Assembly: GCF_021462225.1 (NCBI RefSeq) | Contig: NC_061795.1 | Span: forward strand, 3,859,001-3,923,000 | Length of the DNA stretch: 64,000 nt | Source of the DNA: Girardinichthys multiradiatus | Taxonomy: Eukaryota > Chordata > Actinopteri > Cyprinodontiformes > Goodeidae | Reading direction: 5' to 3' | Shown here: positions 47,177-60,500 of the stretch, piece after piece | Numbering within the stretch: the first letter of the stretch is position 1 | Layout: each line of letters starts with the position of its first letter | The notes under the pieces: model-generated | The model's input: the letters and a program-made list of their open reading frames with translations, nothing else | Told to the model about the DNA's origin: nothing | The model's database searches: none | Made by a program: the position numbers and the translations under genes

Positions 47177-48430
47177 GATACCAAGCTGAAACATCATGAC
47201 TTGGATCCACCTTTTGTTGTTCTTAGACACTGTTTTTGTTTAGTTTCAAGCACCACGCTTAATTTAACCACTGCCATTTGGCACCGAGCTGCTTCAGGGA
47301 ATCTTAACTGAAAACCTGTTCACTTGTGGGGCTGAGGAGCATTGTTCGACATGTTGCCTAATGTGGATGTTTGGATTTTTATTTTCCGTCAGTTACCCAA
47401 GTTCAAATTTAATATGACTTTACCGTGTTTCTTTCCTCTTTTTGGTTGCTTTTATATTTTCATTTTCCATGTTTGTTTGTTTTTTGTTTTCCAATTATTT
47501 CCCCTAATTTGAAACTAAATTTCTTCACCTTTCTTTACCTTTAGGCTAAAAAAGAAAATAAAGATCTTAAGAGATATTTAAATACATCTATGAAATGGTG
47601 TTGATGGTGAGATACTTTATGATCATCAGCCTCCGGTGCAGTCCTAAGCAACAGCAGGAAGGATATGGCCATCCTCAGAGTGAGAGAATCAGGATGGCCC
47701 ACTAAAGCCATGATGAAGCATACGTTGGCAAAACATTTCTGGGTGTGTTAAATCACCCATGCTCATGAACCCATTCTTTTTGCATTGCATGATCAGGAGG
47801 TGCTAACTCTTACCTTCTAAGTGTTTTGTATGACGAGTGGTTGCAATACTCCTCCAGATGTTCCAACAGTTGAAAACCGTGTGATCATTGTGACGCTGAA
47901 ACGTTTCGCCTGTTTCTACCTCTTAGTTAGATGGGCTTTTTGGTTTTGTTCTGGGATGATTATGATAATGAAATTAAATAATGAGCCAAAACAAATGGTT
48001 AAGCATTTCATTCAGTCCTGGCCTAATTGCACACTTTATTATTTTTAAAATATACGTTTCCAAGGAAGCTTCACGTGGTTTGCAAGTATTAATATTCAAG
48101 AAGGAAAAGGTATTTCTGCAGCTTTGTAACCGGGTAGAAACCTACCCATAAAATGCAGTTTTGTTGCAGTTTGGAATGATGGTGAGAAAGTGGCTTATTT
48201 TCTTTGACATCTCAGCATAAAGGTGGTTCTTTGGTTGGTGGAAAATATGATGGAAAGGTAATGTCTTGTTTACTTAAGCGTAATAGCCTAACAATTAAAA
48301 CATACCCAAGAATTGTGGTGATAAGCCATGAGTATGTGTAAGGCAATGGATTTGAATCTTATTGTAAGGTATTCATAATTATTGTGCACCTCTGTTGCTT
48401 AAATGTCAATAAAATCCAGTACATGAGCAC
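47177..48430 (+). other. EIF4G2: EIF4G2 3' UTR with two poly(A) signals
   Basis: AATAAA occurs at about 47557 and again at about 48410 (tcaataaaatcc), so a short (about 400 nt) and a long (about 1.25 kb) 3' UTR are possible. The distal signal lies about 45 bp from the opposite-strand poly(A) signal of the convergent gene. Confidence 0.6.
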
Positions 48431-48453
48431 CAGTACTTCCTGCTGTTTTTTTT

Positions 48454-48459
48454 TTTATT
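48454..48459 (-). terminator. Poly(A) signal of the - strand coiled-coil gene
   Basis: AATAAA on the - strand, 62 nt after the TAA stop (48523-48521). It is preceded by tgcaat and followed by an A-rich run. Confidence 0.65.
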
Positions 48460-48520
48460 ATTGCAGTTTATACATTTGAAGTGAAATAAACCACCTCATA
48501 CGTTGGAAAAGAGCAGATCG

Positions 48521-51500
48521 TTACTCCTGGTCTGTTGGGATCCAGAAGTATTCCACCATCTTTCTGGTTCTGCGTGAAGGAGCAGATCCAGGGCGCTCCC
48601 CTTCGAAGGCGGGCAGTTCATCAAAATGACTGGGACCCAGGTCCCTTCCTGTGTGTGGCGCTGAGATCCTCAACATAGTCCTATGGGAGGATGATGAAAG
48701 GTTTTAACCTTTTTGTAGCAAAGTGTCAACAGATGAGTTTTCACCTAAATAGTTTCCCTAAATCTGGAGCAGTTGTAGTTGGTGTGTATGAGGCCACCTG
48801 GTGGCCACATGTGTCATAGCAGCTGCTTCCTTCAGCTTTTAAGAAGTTAGAAAAGATGTTAGAAAATTAGTTAAGCTCAAAATCTTTCTAAAAGCGTTTA
48901 TTTCCATACAGAAAATTGTTGAAGGTTGAGGTTTTCTGTGAACCACTGAAACAATATTTAGTTGTAAAACTCAGCTCTGCTTAGAACATCCAGCAGCTGG
49001 AAACAAGTATGTCAGCCTATGACATCGGAATGCATACGGTTCCTCTGAAACAACCCATTTCATTTCACCCCATAAATTTAGTGTTCACCTACGGTTCTGT
49101 GATTGGGCTGGTCACTCCATAACGTTAATCTTGCTGATCTGAAACCAAGACACCCCTCGCTTCCTGATGTGTATGGGGTTGTCATCCCATTCAAAAGGCA
49201 TTTCCTCTGCATCATAAGGCAACATAACCTCTTCAAGAATTCTGATGCATTCAGACTGGTCCATCATCCCTGTTTTGTGATAAATAGGCCTGACACCATA
49301 GTATGAGAAACATCCCCATAGCATAATGCCTTAGCCCATGCTTTCCTCTTTTCACAGTACTGTGGCTTCAGTTGAGTGTTCTGGGGTCTGTCTGCAGCCC
49401 CTTGACCCAACATCCTTGCTTTTAACAGTTGATCGAAAGTTGCTGCATTTGCCAGTGAATGTGTTCTTATGCAAACTGGGGGATGTTGCAGGGGTTTCTT
49501 TCTGAGAAATGGGCTTCACAAATGTCCATTTTATTTGTGTCAGGACTCAAAAGAGCTGATGATAAACTGAGCTTTGCCATTTTCAAATTCTTGTTATGTC
49601 CTTTTGGCTATGGTTGTCATCCTTGTCCTCATCTTCAGCTTCATCCGAGGCGGGGGCAGCAGACTCAGCAGAGACACCCAGACGTCCCTCTCTCCAGACA
49701 CCTCCTCCGGGGGGAGCCCAAGGCGTTCCCAGGCCAGCCGAGAGACATAGTCCCCCCAGCGTGTCCTGGGCCTCCTCTCGGTGGGACGTGCTTGGAACAC
49801 CTCCAGAGGAAGGCGTCCAGGAGGCATCCGGTATAGATGCCCAAGCCACCTCAACCAGCTCCTCTCGATGTGGAGGAGCAGCGGCTCAACTCCGAGCTCC
49901 TCACCCTATCTCTAAGGGAGTGCCCGGCCACCCTACAGAGGAAGCTCATTTCAGCCGCTTGTATCCGGGATCTCGTTCTTTTGGTCATGACCCAAAGTTT
50001 ATGGCCATAGGTGAGGGTAGGAACGTAGACCGACCGGTAAATCGAAAGCTTCGCTTTTCAGCTCAGCTCTCTCTTCACCACAACGGACCGGCACAGCGCC
50101 CCCATTACTGAGGCAGCCGCACCGATCCGTCTGTCGATCTCCCGCTCCATTCTTCCCTCACTCGTGAACAAGACTCCGAGATACTTAAACTCCTCCACTT
50201 GAGGCAGGAACTCCCCTCCCCTTCAACATTTCAAAGCATTTGAGATTTTAGCTGAGCATCCCATAATTTGTTGCATTTCTTTTTCTTTCTTATCAACTTT
50301 AAAATCAACGTAGGTTGTTCTTGTGCATGACTCATGTTACTCAGATTTTAGGGAAGGGGAATGCACTGTAACCAGCATGTAAAACATTGTCCTTAAATAA
50401 GGTGCACCTGGTTAACGCCTGTTTATTATTCTAATAAATGACCTCATCTATTAAACTCAACTCTGCTATTATTTTAAACACGGTCCTTTAAATTACTCAG
50501 AATCAGACGCAAGGAATCCTGCATCATCACATCATCACTGTTGGTTTTCTATCACTTCACTACACCAAGTGAACAATTCACCACGTAGGATTAAAATCTT
50601 CACAAAAATCAGTGACTGATCTGATTAGTGATGTCGGGCAGCAGTTATTTTCTATACAACTCTACCTGGATGAACTTCTCTCAGGCTCTTCGGGACCGTC
50701 CTCGGAAGTGCTGATATATACAGGATCTCCTTCCTGTGCAGAATTAGGACACGTAAAAGGAAGTGATGTCAACGTGCTTTGTCCTCTGTTGTGTAGCTGA
50801 ATAGATTATTTTTGCATTGCTTTAGGAGAATAAGCTCACTGTGAAATTTCTTGGGTTTCCATCTGGATTTTTCAGGATTTTTACTCGCTGATTGCTCTCC
50901 GCCATACACAAAAAGTAGCTCTTGATGTTAGCCTGACACTGTGTTGGAAAGACACATTTCAGATGTATCTGAAGAAACTTTCAGCAAGCTCATCAAAACA
51001 TTCAGAAATGTCGGAAGCTGATTCCAACATTCAAAGAACGGATTCACCAAAACTTACTGTTTTTATCCGTCAAATTTAGGGGATCTCAAATACGTCAAAT
51101 CTTTTCACGGTAGTATTAAAATGCAAGAAAGCTCAACTGATTATTTGCTTGTGATGTTCATGATGCCAGATCATCATAAGTGTTGCAACATTGCAAAGCT
51201 GTAAATTGCATCCTAAAGTTTGCTTCATAGTTCTGGAATGCATTCATAAACACTTCAGTTGATAAATGTTATTTTGTCAAGAAAAAAAACATACTTAGTT
51301 AATTTTAGCTGCAAGAAAATGTAAAGAAATTGTCGACAGGGTGCATTCAGCAATTTAACAGCAATTTAACAGTAAGGTCTTGCAAAAGTATTCACGCATC
51401 CCTTCAACCTTTCCATATTGTCCATTACTGCCACAAACTTGAATGTTTTACATTAGGTTATTATGTGATAGACCAACACAAATTAGCACACAACTGTGCC

Positions 51501-54500
51501 ATGAAAGGAAAATAATTTATAGTTTTGGTTTTTTTTAAATCAGTAAGTATTGAGAAAGTGTGGCATTTATTTATTTTCAGCATCCCTGAGTCACCACTTT
51601 TTGCAAGTATTCTGGTATTATGTCTACCAGCTTTGCACATTTAAAGACTGAATATTTTCCAATTCTTTGAAAAATAACTGAAATCTAGTCAGATTGGACT
51701 AGAAATGCTTTGGAACATCAATTTTCAAATCTTTAGACAGATTCTCATTTGTATTTAGGTCCAGATTTAAACTTGAACGCTCCAACATGTTAATATGCCT
51801 TGAATCCTCTTTAATTTCTTGCTCTGGTTGTATGTTCAGTGCTGTTATTCTGCTAGAAGATGAACCCCCCACCCCAGTCTCAAATCTGTTGAAGCTTCTT
51901 AAAAAGTTTCTTTCCAGGATTGCCTCATATTTTAATTCACTTTCTCTTATCACCAACTCAGACCAGCTTCCCTGTTCCTGCTTAAAAAAAGCCTCCCCAC
52001 AGCATGATTGTGCTACTGCCATTCATCTCTTTAATGATGGCATGTTTAGGGTGATGTGCAATGATAGTTTCCACCACACAGAACCCAAAAGTTAAATTTT
52101 ATTCTTATTAGACCAAGAATCCTTGTTCAGCATGTTTGCTGTGTTCCCTACATAACTACAAAAGGCAGCAATGGCTTCCTTCTTGCCACTCTTCCATAAA
52201 GGCTAGATTTGTTGAGTGCACAACTAATAGCTGACCTATTGACATATTCTCCCACCTGAGCTGTGGATCTCTGCAGCTCCTCCAGAGTTACAATTGGCCT
52301 CTTTGATTAATGCTCTGGTTGCCCGGCCCGTAAGTTTAGGTAAACAGACATGCTTTGGTAGGTTTGGATTAGGATGATACTTCTAATCCTGCTTTGAACT
52401 ATTCCTCATTTTCCACCTTGGTCTGCTGCGTTCTTTGGTCTTCAAGAAGATGTTTGTTTGCCAGTGAGAACAGCTGGATTTATACTGAGATTAAATTACG
52501 TGGAGGTGGAATCTTCTTAGGAATTAAATTATAAATGAAGGCATTTGGTTACATTAGATTTTATTTTAGGGGCATCAGAGTAAACAGAGCTGAGACAACT
52601 GCATCTCTCACTTTTTAGATTTTTATCTGTATAATATTGAGACCCATGCCTCCTTTTCCATCTTCTTCACAGTTCCACTCTACTTTATGTTGGTCTGTCA
52701 CATCCATCCATTGAAGTTTGTGTTTGTAATGTCACAAAATGTGACAAAGTACAAGGATGGTAAATACCTTTCCACTCTATCTTAGATGAGCAGTCCTTAC
52801 TGCTTTGCTCTGCATCTGAGCTTTCAGATCCTCGTGAGATTGAAGGATGTTGGCCAACTCATGGTGCTTTTCCCTCCAGCTAAGGCACTCTGCCGTCTTC
52901 TCCTGCCTCTCTTTGTCAGCCTGACGCCTCTCAGCCTCGATCTCTCGCTGAGCCTGGTTGGCTCTTTTCCTCTCCTCGTCTGCCGCCATAGCTTTACGCC
53001 TTAAAGTCATCTCACTGCAAGCAGAATGCATGAAATATCATCCCGACACACCCTAAGTAGTTCGTTTACATTTTTAAGGTAGCCTAAATGCAGCTGAGCA
53101 TACTGTCATTCAAAAAGTTTAAGCACCAGAGGGAGTAGTTTAATTTGGATGTAATTTGGTACACATCCTGCAGTGGTGGGTTTGTAAATGATGCCAGGAA
53201 CTGGCACGGTTAGAACGGGACCAGAGAGAATAAGTGTTGCCTTTCCAGAGCGCAGCTGAGAGCTGTTGGAATCTGTAGATACAACAAGGCACCCAGGCAT
53301 GTTCTAAAGGTTCTGTTCATCCAAGGCAGATTACACAAAGGGAGGATGATCCTGCTGGGCACCCCTCTACCTGCACCTGCTAACTGGATCCAGGTCTTGG
53401 AGTCTTTAAGACAAGCTATATCATCATCTCAAGGACTGGCAACAACAACATTTACAGGTTCCTTATCCCATGTATAGACTGTTATTGACACCAGAGTAGA
53501 AACATCTGTGTCTACTGTAAGGATTATGATTATTGATTAATTAATATTTATCAAAAATTATAATAAAAAAATTGTAATTCAGGGAAATAATTTTATAACA
53601 AAAAGTCATTACTTGCGAATAGAAATCAGAGATGTCCTCTGGTGTTGTGATTATGGGCTCAAAGCTCTTCATAATTACAATTAGTTATTTATCATTAATA
53701 ATTGGTAATTATAAACCAAAACCACTAAATGTCACTGTTTATTCAACAGCTACACCGAAGGCGGGGGAACTTTGACCTTATTTTGAGAAATACATCACCC
53801 TTGCACAAAATAAATACAAACACTTCTCTTAAACACTGTATATACAGGGGTTGGACAATGAAACTGAAACACCTGTCATTTTAGTGTGGGAGGTTTCATG
53901 GTTAAATTGGACCAGCCTGGTAGCCAGTCTTCATTGATTGCACATTGCACCAGTAAGAGCAGAGTGTGAAGGTTCAATTAGCGGGGTAAGAGCACAGTTT
54001 TGCTCAAAATATTGAAATGCACACAACATTATGGGTGACATACCAGAGTTCAAAAGAGGACAAATTGTTAGTGCACGTCTTGCTGGCGCATCTGTGACCA
54101 AGACAGCAAGTCTTTGTGATGTATCAAGAGCCACGGTATCCAGGGTAATGTCAGCATACCACCAAGAAGGACGAACCACATCCAACAGGATTAACTGTGG
54201 ACGCAAGAGGAAGCTGTCTGAAAGGGATGTTCGGGTGCTAACCCGGATTGTATCCAAAAAACATAAAACCACGGCTGCCCAAATCACAGCAGAATTAAAT
54301 GTGCACCTCAACTCTCCTGTTTCCACCAGAACTGTCCGTCGGGAGCTCCACAGGGTCAATATACACGGCCGGGCTGCTATAGCCAAACCTTTGGTCACTC
54401 ATGCCAATGCCAAACATCGGTTTCAATGGTGCAAGGAGCGCAAATCTTGGGCTGTGGACAATGTGAAACATGTATTGTTCTCTGATGAGTCCACCTTTAC

Positions 54501-57500
54501 TGTTTTCCCCACATCCGGGACAGTTACGGTGTGGAGAAGCCCCAAAGAAGCGTACCACCCAGACTGTTGCATGCCCAGAGTGAAGCATGGGGGTGGATCA
54601 GTGATGGTTTGGGCTGCCATATCATGGCATTCTCTTGGCCCAATACTTGTGCTAGATGGGCGTGTCACTGCCAAGGACTACCGAACCATTCTTGAGGATC
54701 ATGTGCATCCAATTGTTCAAACATTGTATCCTGAAGTTGGTGCCGTGTATCAGGATGACAATGCACCAATACACACAGCAAGACTGGTTAAAGATTGGTT
54801 TGATGAACATGAAGGTGAAGTTGAACATCTCCCGTGGCCTGCACAGTCACCAGATCTAAATATTATTGAGCCACTTTGGGGTGTTTAGGAGGAGCGAGTC
54901 AGGAAACGTTTCCTCCACCATTATCACATAGTGACCTGGCCACTGTAGGCATATACAGGTCCTTCTCAAAATATTAGCATATTGTGATAAAGTTCATTAT
55001 TTTCCATTATGTCATGATGAAAATTTAACATTCATATATTTTAGATTCATTGCACACTAACTGAAATATTTCAAGTCTTTTATTGTCTTAATACGAATGA
55101 TTGTGGCATACAGCTCATGAAAACCCAAAATTCCTATCTCACAAAATTAGCATATTTCATCCGACCAATAAAAGAAAAGTGTTTTTAATACAAAAAACGT
55201 CAACCTTCAAATAATCATGTACAGTTATACACTCAATACTTGGTCGGGAATCCTTTGGCAGAAATGACTGCTTCAATGCGACGTGGCATGGAGGCAATCA
55301 GCCTGTGGCACTGCTGAGGTCTTATGGAGGCCCAGGATGCTTCGATAGCGGCCTTTAGCTCATCCAGAGTGTTGGGTCTTGAGTCTCTCAACGTTCTCTT
55401 CACAATATCCCACAGATTCTCTATGGGGTTCAGATCAGGAGAGTTGGCAGGCCAATTGAGCACAGTGATACCATAGTCAGTAAACCATTTACCAGTGGTT
55501 TTGGCACTGTGAGCAGGTGCCAGGTCGTGCTGAAAAATGAAATCTTCATCTTCAGCAGATGGAAGCATGAAGTGCTCCAAAATTTCCTGATAGCTAGCTG
55601 CATTGACCCTGCCCTTGATAAAACACAGTGGACCAACACCAGCAGCTGACACGGCACCCCAGACCATCACTGACTGTGGGTACTTGACACTGGACTTCTG
55701 GCATTTTGGCATTTCCTTCTCCCCAGTCTTCCTCCAGACTCTGGCACCTTGATTTCCGAATGACATGCAGAATTTGCTTTCATCCGAAAAAAGTACTTTG
55801 GACCACTGAGCAACAGTCCAGTGCTGATTCTCTGTAGCCCAGGTCAGGCGCTTCTGCCGCTGTTTCTGGTTCAAAAGTGGCTTGACCTGGGGAATGCAGC
55901 ACCTGTAGCCCATTTCCTGCACACCCCTGTGCACGGTGGCTCTGGATGTTTCTACTCCAGACTCAGTCCACTGCTTCCGCAGGTCCCCCAAGGTCTGGAA
56001 TCGGCCCTTCTCCACAATCTTCCTCAGGTCCGGTCACCTCTTCTCGTTGTGCAGCGTTTTCTGCCACATTTTTTCCTTCCCACAGACTTCCCACTGAGGT
56101 GCCTTGATACAGCACTCTGGGAACAGCCTATTCGTTCAGAAATTTCTTTCTGTGTCTTACCCTCTTGCTTGAGGGTGTCAATAGTGGTCTTCTGGACAGC
56201 AGTCAGGTCGGCAGTCTTACCCATGATTGGGGTTTTGAGTGATGAACCAGGCTGGGAGTTTTAAAGGCCTCAGGAATCTTTTGCAGGTGTTTAGAGTTAA
56301 CTCGTTGATTCAGATGATTAGGTTCATAGCTCGTTTAGAGACCCTTTTAATGATATGCTAATTTTGTGAGATAGGAATTTTGGGTTTTCACGAGCTGAAT
56401 GCCAAAATCATCCGTATTAAGACAATAAAAGACCTGAAATATTTCAGTTAGTGTGCAATGAATCTAAAATATATGAATGTTAAATTTTCATCATGACATT
56501 ATGGAAAATAATGAACTTTATCACAATATGCTAATATTTTGAGAAGGACCTGTATGTCATTCCCAAGACGAATTGATGCTGTATTGGCCACAAAAGGAGG
56601 TCCTACACCATACTAATAAATTATTGTGGTCTAAAACCAGGTGTTTCAGTTTCATTGTCCAACCCCTGTAGATCTGGTAGAGAAAATTCTAAAATCCATA
56701 TTGGCTCAAATTGGTATTTGGTATTGGTATCAGTTTTTAAAATATTACACACATGTAAATCTAAAACCACACCAGTCTATTATGACAACACCCCACATCT
56801 TCTGTCCAATCCTGTCCTTTCCTTTGTCTCATGCTTGTAAAAGTTGACGAAGGTCAAAAGAACACTATAATGATGTGGGATTTATTTTTTTTTATATTAT
56901 GTTTTGTTAGCTTTTATCAGCTTTATTAGTCATAGTTATTCTCTTCCTAGACCTGCTTTAATCCTACCCAGAAACAGGGCTTTGAAATAACAAACTGAAC
57001 AGTTTAACTTCCTTCCAGCCAACAGGAGTGCAGCTACTTTTGTCTTTACTGATCACTGACTTTCAGCTCGCATGACTGATGGGAGCCTTTGTAGCGTCAA
57101 CAATATGACAAAAATATGAAGATGATATATGGCTTCTTACCAAACAGTATTACTGCTTGTGCCTATACCCAAGGTTGTTCCTGACCCTGCTGAAATGCTA
57201 CCATCAGTGGGCCCGTGCTCCTGACAGCCTTTTAAAAAAGACTCAGAACCTTTTCAACTCACTGTCTTGTCTTTTAAACTTTTAAAAACCTTTCCTGTTT
57301 TAGCAAGACCAAGATGCCAGGAGGCAAGGAGTCTCATTATCAGTGTAAATCCAGTGTTTTATAAACCATATAACCATCAGTTCATAACTATATTAACACT
57401 GAAACCAACCTAACCAGTAACATTGAACAGACCCCAACAGATCTACTTTCACAAGTATATATATATATGTTAAAAACTTGATTAGAAATTGATTTGGGAT

Positions 57501-60500
57501 TATTTCAAATGCAATGGACACAGAGACAAAAATAAAAAGGAAAACATAAGCAAAAAAGAGAAAGGTTGGAGAAAAAGGGAGAGAAGGAGATAAGAATAGG
57601 GGAGAGGAAGAAGGATTAAGACAACACTGTCTTTCGGTGATGGTAGCCTCGGAGCTTTGCTCTCTTGTTTTCTGCATGTTGTTCATGAAGCTCCAACAGC
57701 CAGGGCTACACACACCTCTGCCTTCAATCCACTTGGCAAATGTGTGTTCCCTGGCCAACAAGATGTATGAACTGCTTCTCTTCACCTTTAAAAACTCGGA
57801 CCACCGGGGATCTGCCGCCCCGAAACCTTTACCGAAACCTGGCTGAGTGAGGACACCCCGAACTGCGTACTTCTGATACCAGGCTTTCAGCTGTTTAGAG
57901 GGGACCCCAACGCGGACTTATCAGGGAAAAGCAAGGAGGCGGAATCTGCTTTTATATAAACGAAGGTTGGAGCAGAGATACCAAAGTGTTGAAGAAGACA
58001 TGTATTACTGACCTGGAGTCATTTCTCATAAACTGTAAACTGTTTTATAGTTCTCCTCATTTGTACTGGTTGGTGCTCACATACCACCTCATGGCTTTAC
58101 TTCAGCAGCTGAAAAACAACTGGCTGAGCTGATAACAGACGTGGAGAAAAAACATGCAGACTCCCCCATCATTGTTCTTGGGAATTTTAACAGTGCAAAC
58201 TTCTCCATTGAACGTCCCAAACACAGACAGCACATTAAGTGTCTCACCAGGGATGAAAACACTCTGGACCACTGCTATAAAACTTTAAAAGATGCATATC
58301 ATGCTGTCACCATGGCTGCTTTGGGACTTTCTGACCACTCTCTGGTCCATCTCATCCCAACCTGCTTCCAAACCTGTGGTACAGACTGTTAAGAAGTGGA
58401 CTGATGAGTCACAGCTGATGTTATAGGCCTGCTTTGAATGCACATATTGAACTGTTTTTAAAACTTCAGCCACTGATTTAAACCAACTCACTGAGGTGGT
58501 AACATAATACATTAATTTCTGTGTGCAAACCAAGACTTTCTGCACACACAATAACAATAAACCTTGCTTCACTTCTCATCTAAGGTAGCTGTGCAGGGAT
58601 GAGGAAGAGGTTCACAGCAGAGGGGATCCGGCCCTGTAGAAACAGGCCAGGAACAAACTAACCAAGGAGATCAAAGCCGCGAAGAGAAGCTACAACGAGA
58701 AGCTAAAGAAAAGCTTCTCACATGGAGATGCTTCTGCTGTTTGGAATGGTTTGAAAAACCTGACTGCCTACAGGAGACCCTTCCCCAACCCTGAGCAGAA
58801 TCCTCACCCTGGCAAATCAGTTGAATGGCTTCTACTGCAGGTATGAAAAGCAGCAGTTTACACCTCAACCCAACTCCGTCACATCCCATTCCGACAAAAA
58901 TTCTTGCCATACACCAACCACCCCCCTTCCTTCAGATCCCCTGCCTGCATTTAGGATCTCAGAAGAAGATGTAAATAGACTCTTTCAGCGCCTGAAAACA
59001 AAGAAGGCCTCAGGACCTGATAATGTCTACCCATCATGCTTGAAAGCCTGCGCCAACCAACTGGCTATCAACCCTATCACCACTATCAACCCATACATCC
59101 CCCACCAGAAGGTCATCCAGCTGATAGTCCCGGCCTCCACCTGTTAGTGGATCACCAGCTTCCTCAGGGACCGGCAACAGCAGGTGAGGCTGGGGAGCAT
59201 TTTCACTTGCACCACTTCACTTTCACTTGCAAGAACCATCAGCACCAGTGCCCCCCAGGGGTGTGTTCTTCCCTCACTCCTTTCCTCTCTTTACACAAAC
59301 AACTGCACCTCAGTGGACCCATCTGTGAAACTACTGAAGTTTGCAGATGACACCACTGTTATTGGGCTGATCCAAGACAATGATGAGTCTGCATACAGAC
59401 AGGAGGTGGATCGGCTGGTACACTGGTGTGGTCAGAACCACCTGGAACTTAACCCACTCAAGACTGTGGAGATGATGGTGGACTTTCGGAGAACACCACC
59501 CCCATACACCCCCTCACCATCCTCAACAACAACGTAGCAGCTGTGGACCACTTCCAGTTCCTAGGAACCACCATCTCTCAAAACCTGAGATGGTCTTCAC
59601 ACATAGACACTGTTCGGAAGAAGGCCCAGCAGAGACTGAACTTCCTGAGGCAACTCAAGAAGTACAACCTTCCAGAGGAGCTGTTGGTCATCTTCTACAC
59701 TGCCATCATTCACTCTGTCCTGTCTTTGTCCATATCAGTGTGGTTTGGCTCATCCACAAAACAGGAAAGGTCCAGACTGCAACGAGCAATCAATTCTGGA
59801 GAAAGAATCATCAGGGCTGACCTTCCCTCTATCCAGTATGTATATAGGTCTAGGATCAGGAAAAGGGCAGCTAAAATTTCTGCAGACCCCACACACCCTG
59901 CACACAAACAGTTTAGGCACCCCCCTGTAGCACTGTCTGCTAAAACCAGCCGCCACAGAGACAGTTTCTTCCCCCAGGCTGTTTCTCTGATGAATACCTG
60001 ACAACCAGAGTTCCAGAACAACACCAGGCATACTTGGACTGAACTCATGTTATATTCCATTGTAAAGTCAATCGTGTATATATGTACATTGAAAAAGATA
60101 TTCTTTATTATTGAGAGCAAAGTGTACCGGAGTCAGAAGGAATTTGACTCTGGTACACTTTCCTCCAGGAAGTGAGAAAGAAAGAAGATATATCTGTGTA
60201 TCTGAATCTGAACACGTTTGGTTGTACGTGTGAGCACACTTGTGTATTTAAGGTTTCAACATAAGAATTTTCAAAAGCAGGGCTCAAAAAGGCAGACACA
60301 GAGGAGATCGGAGCTACAGACATCCAAAGGCCCCTCAGAGCCTGGGAGCCCCAGGAGGACCACTGCCAGGGACTATACCCACCCTCCCGCAACCAAGCAG
60401 CCACCGTGCAGAAGCCCCATGGAGCTGCAACGATGCGTCCACACGCCACGGCGTGAGCTGACTACACCAGAGCAGATCCAGAGATCGAGACCCAAGGGCT

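Larger units (their letters stand above)
53845..56668 (+). mobile_element. Tc1-like transposon (outer), interrupted by another
   Basis: The ends are caggggttggacaatgaaac and its reverse complement. TA duplications lie at 53843-53844 and 56669-56670. Without the 1599 bp contributed by the inner element and its duplicated TA, the element is 1225 bp, normal for Tc1. Its family differs from the inner one in both termini and transposase. It lies in the 8.2-kb intron of the - strand coiled-coil gene. Confidence 0.95.

Noticed and set aside
54031..54888. The 285-codon ORF as a host gene.
   Set aside because: Its DDE motifs and the flanking inverted repeats identify it as a Tc1-like transposase with a premature stop.
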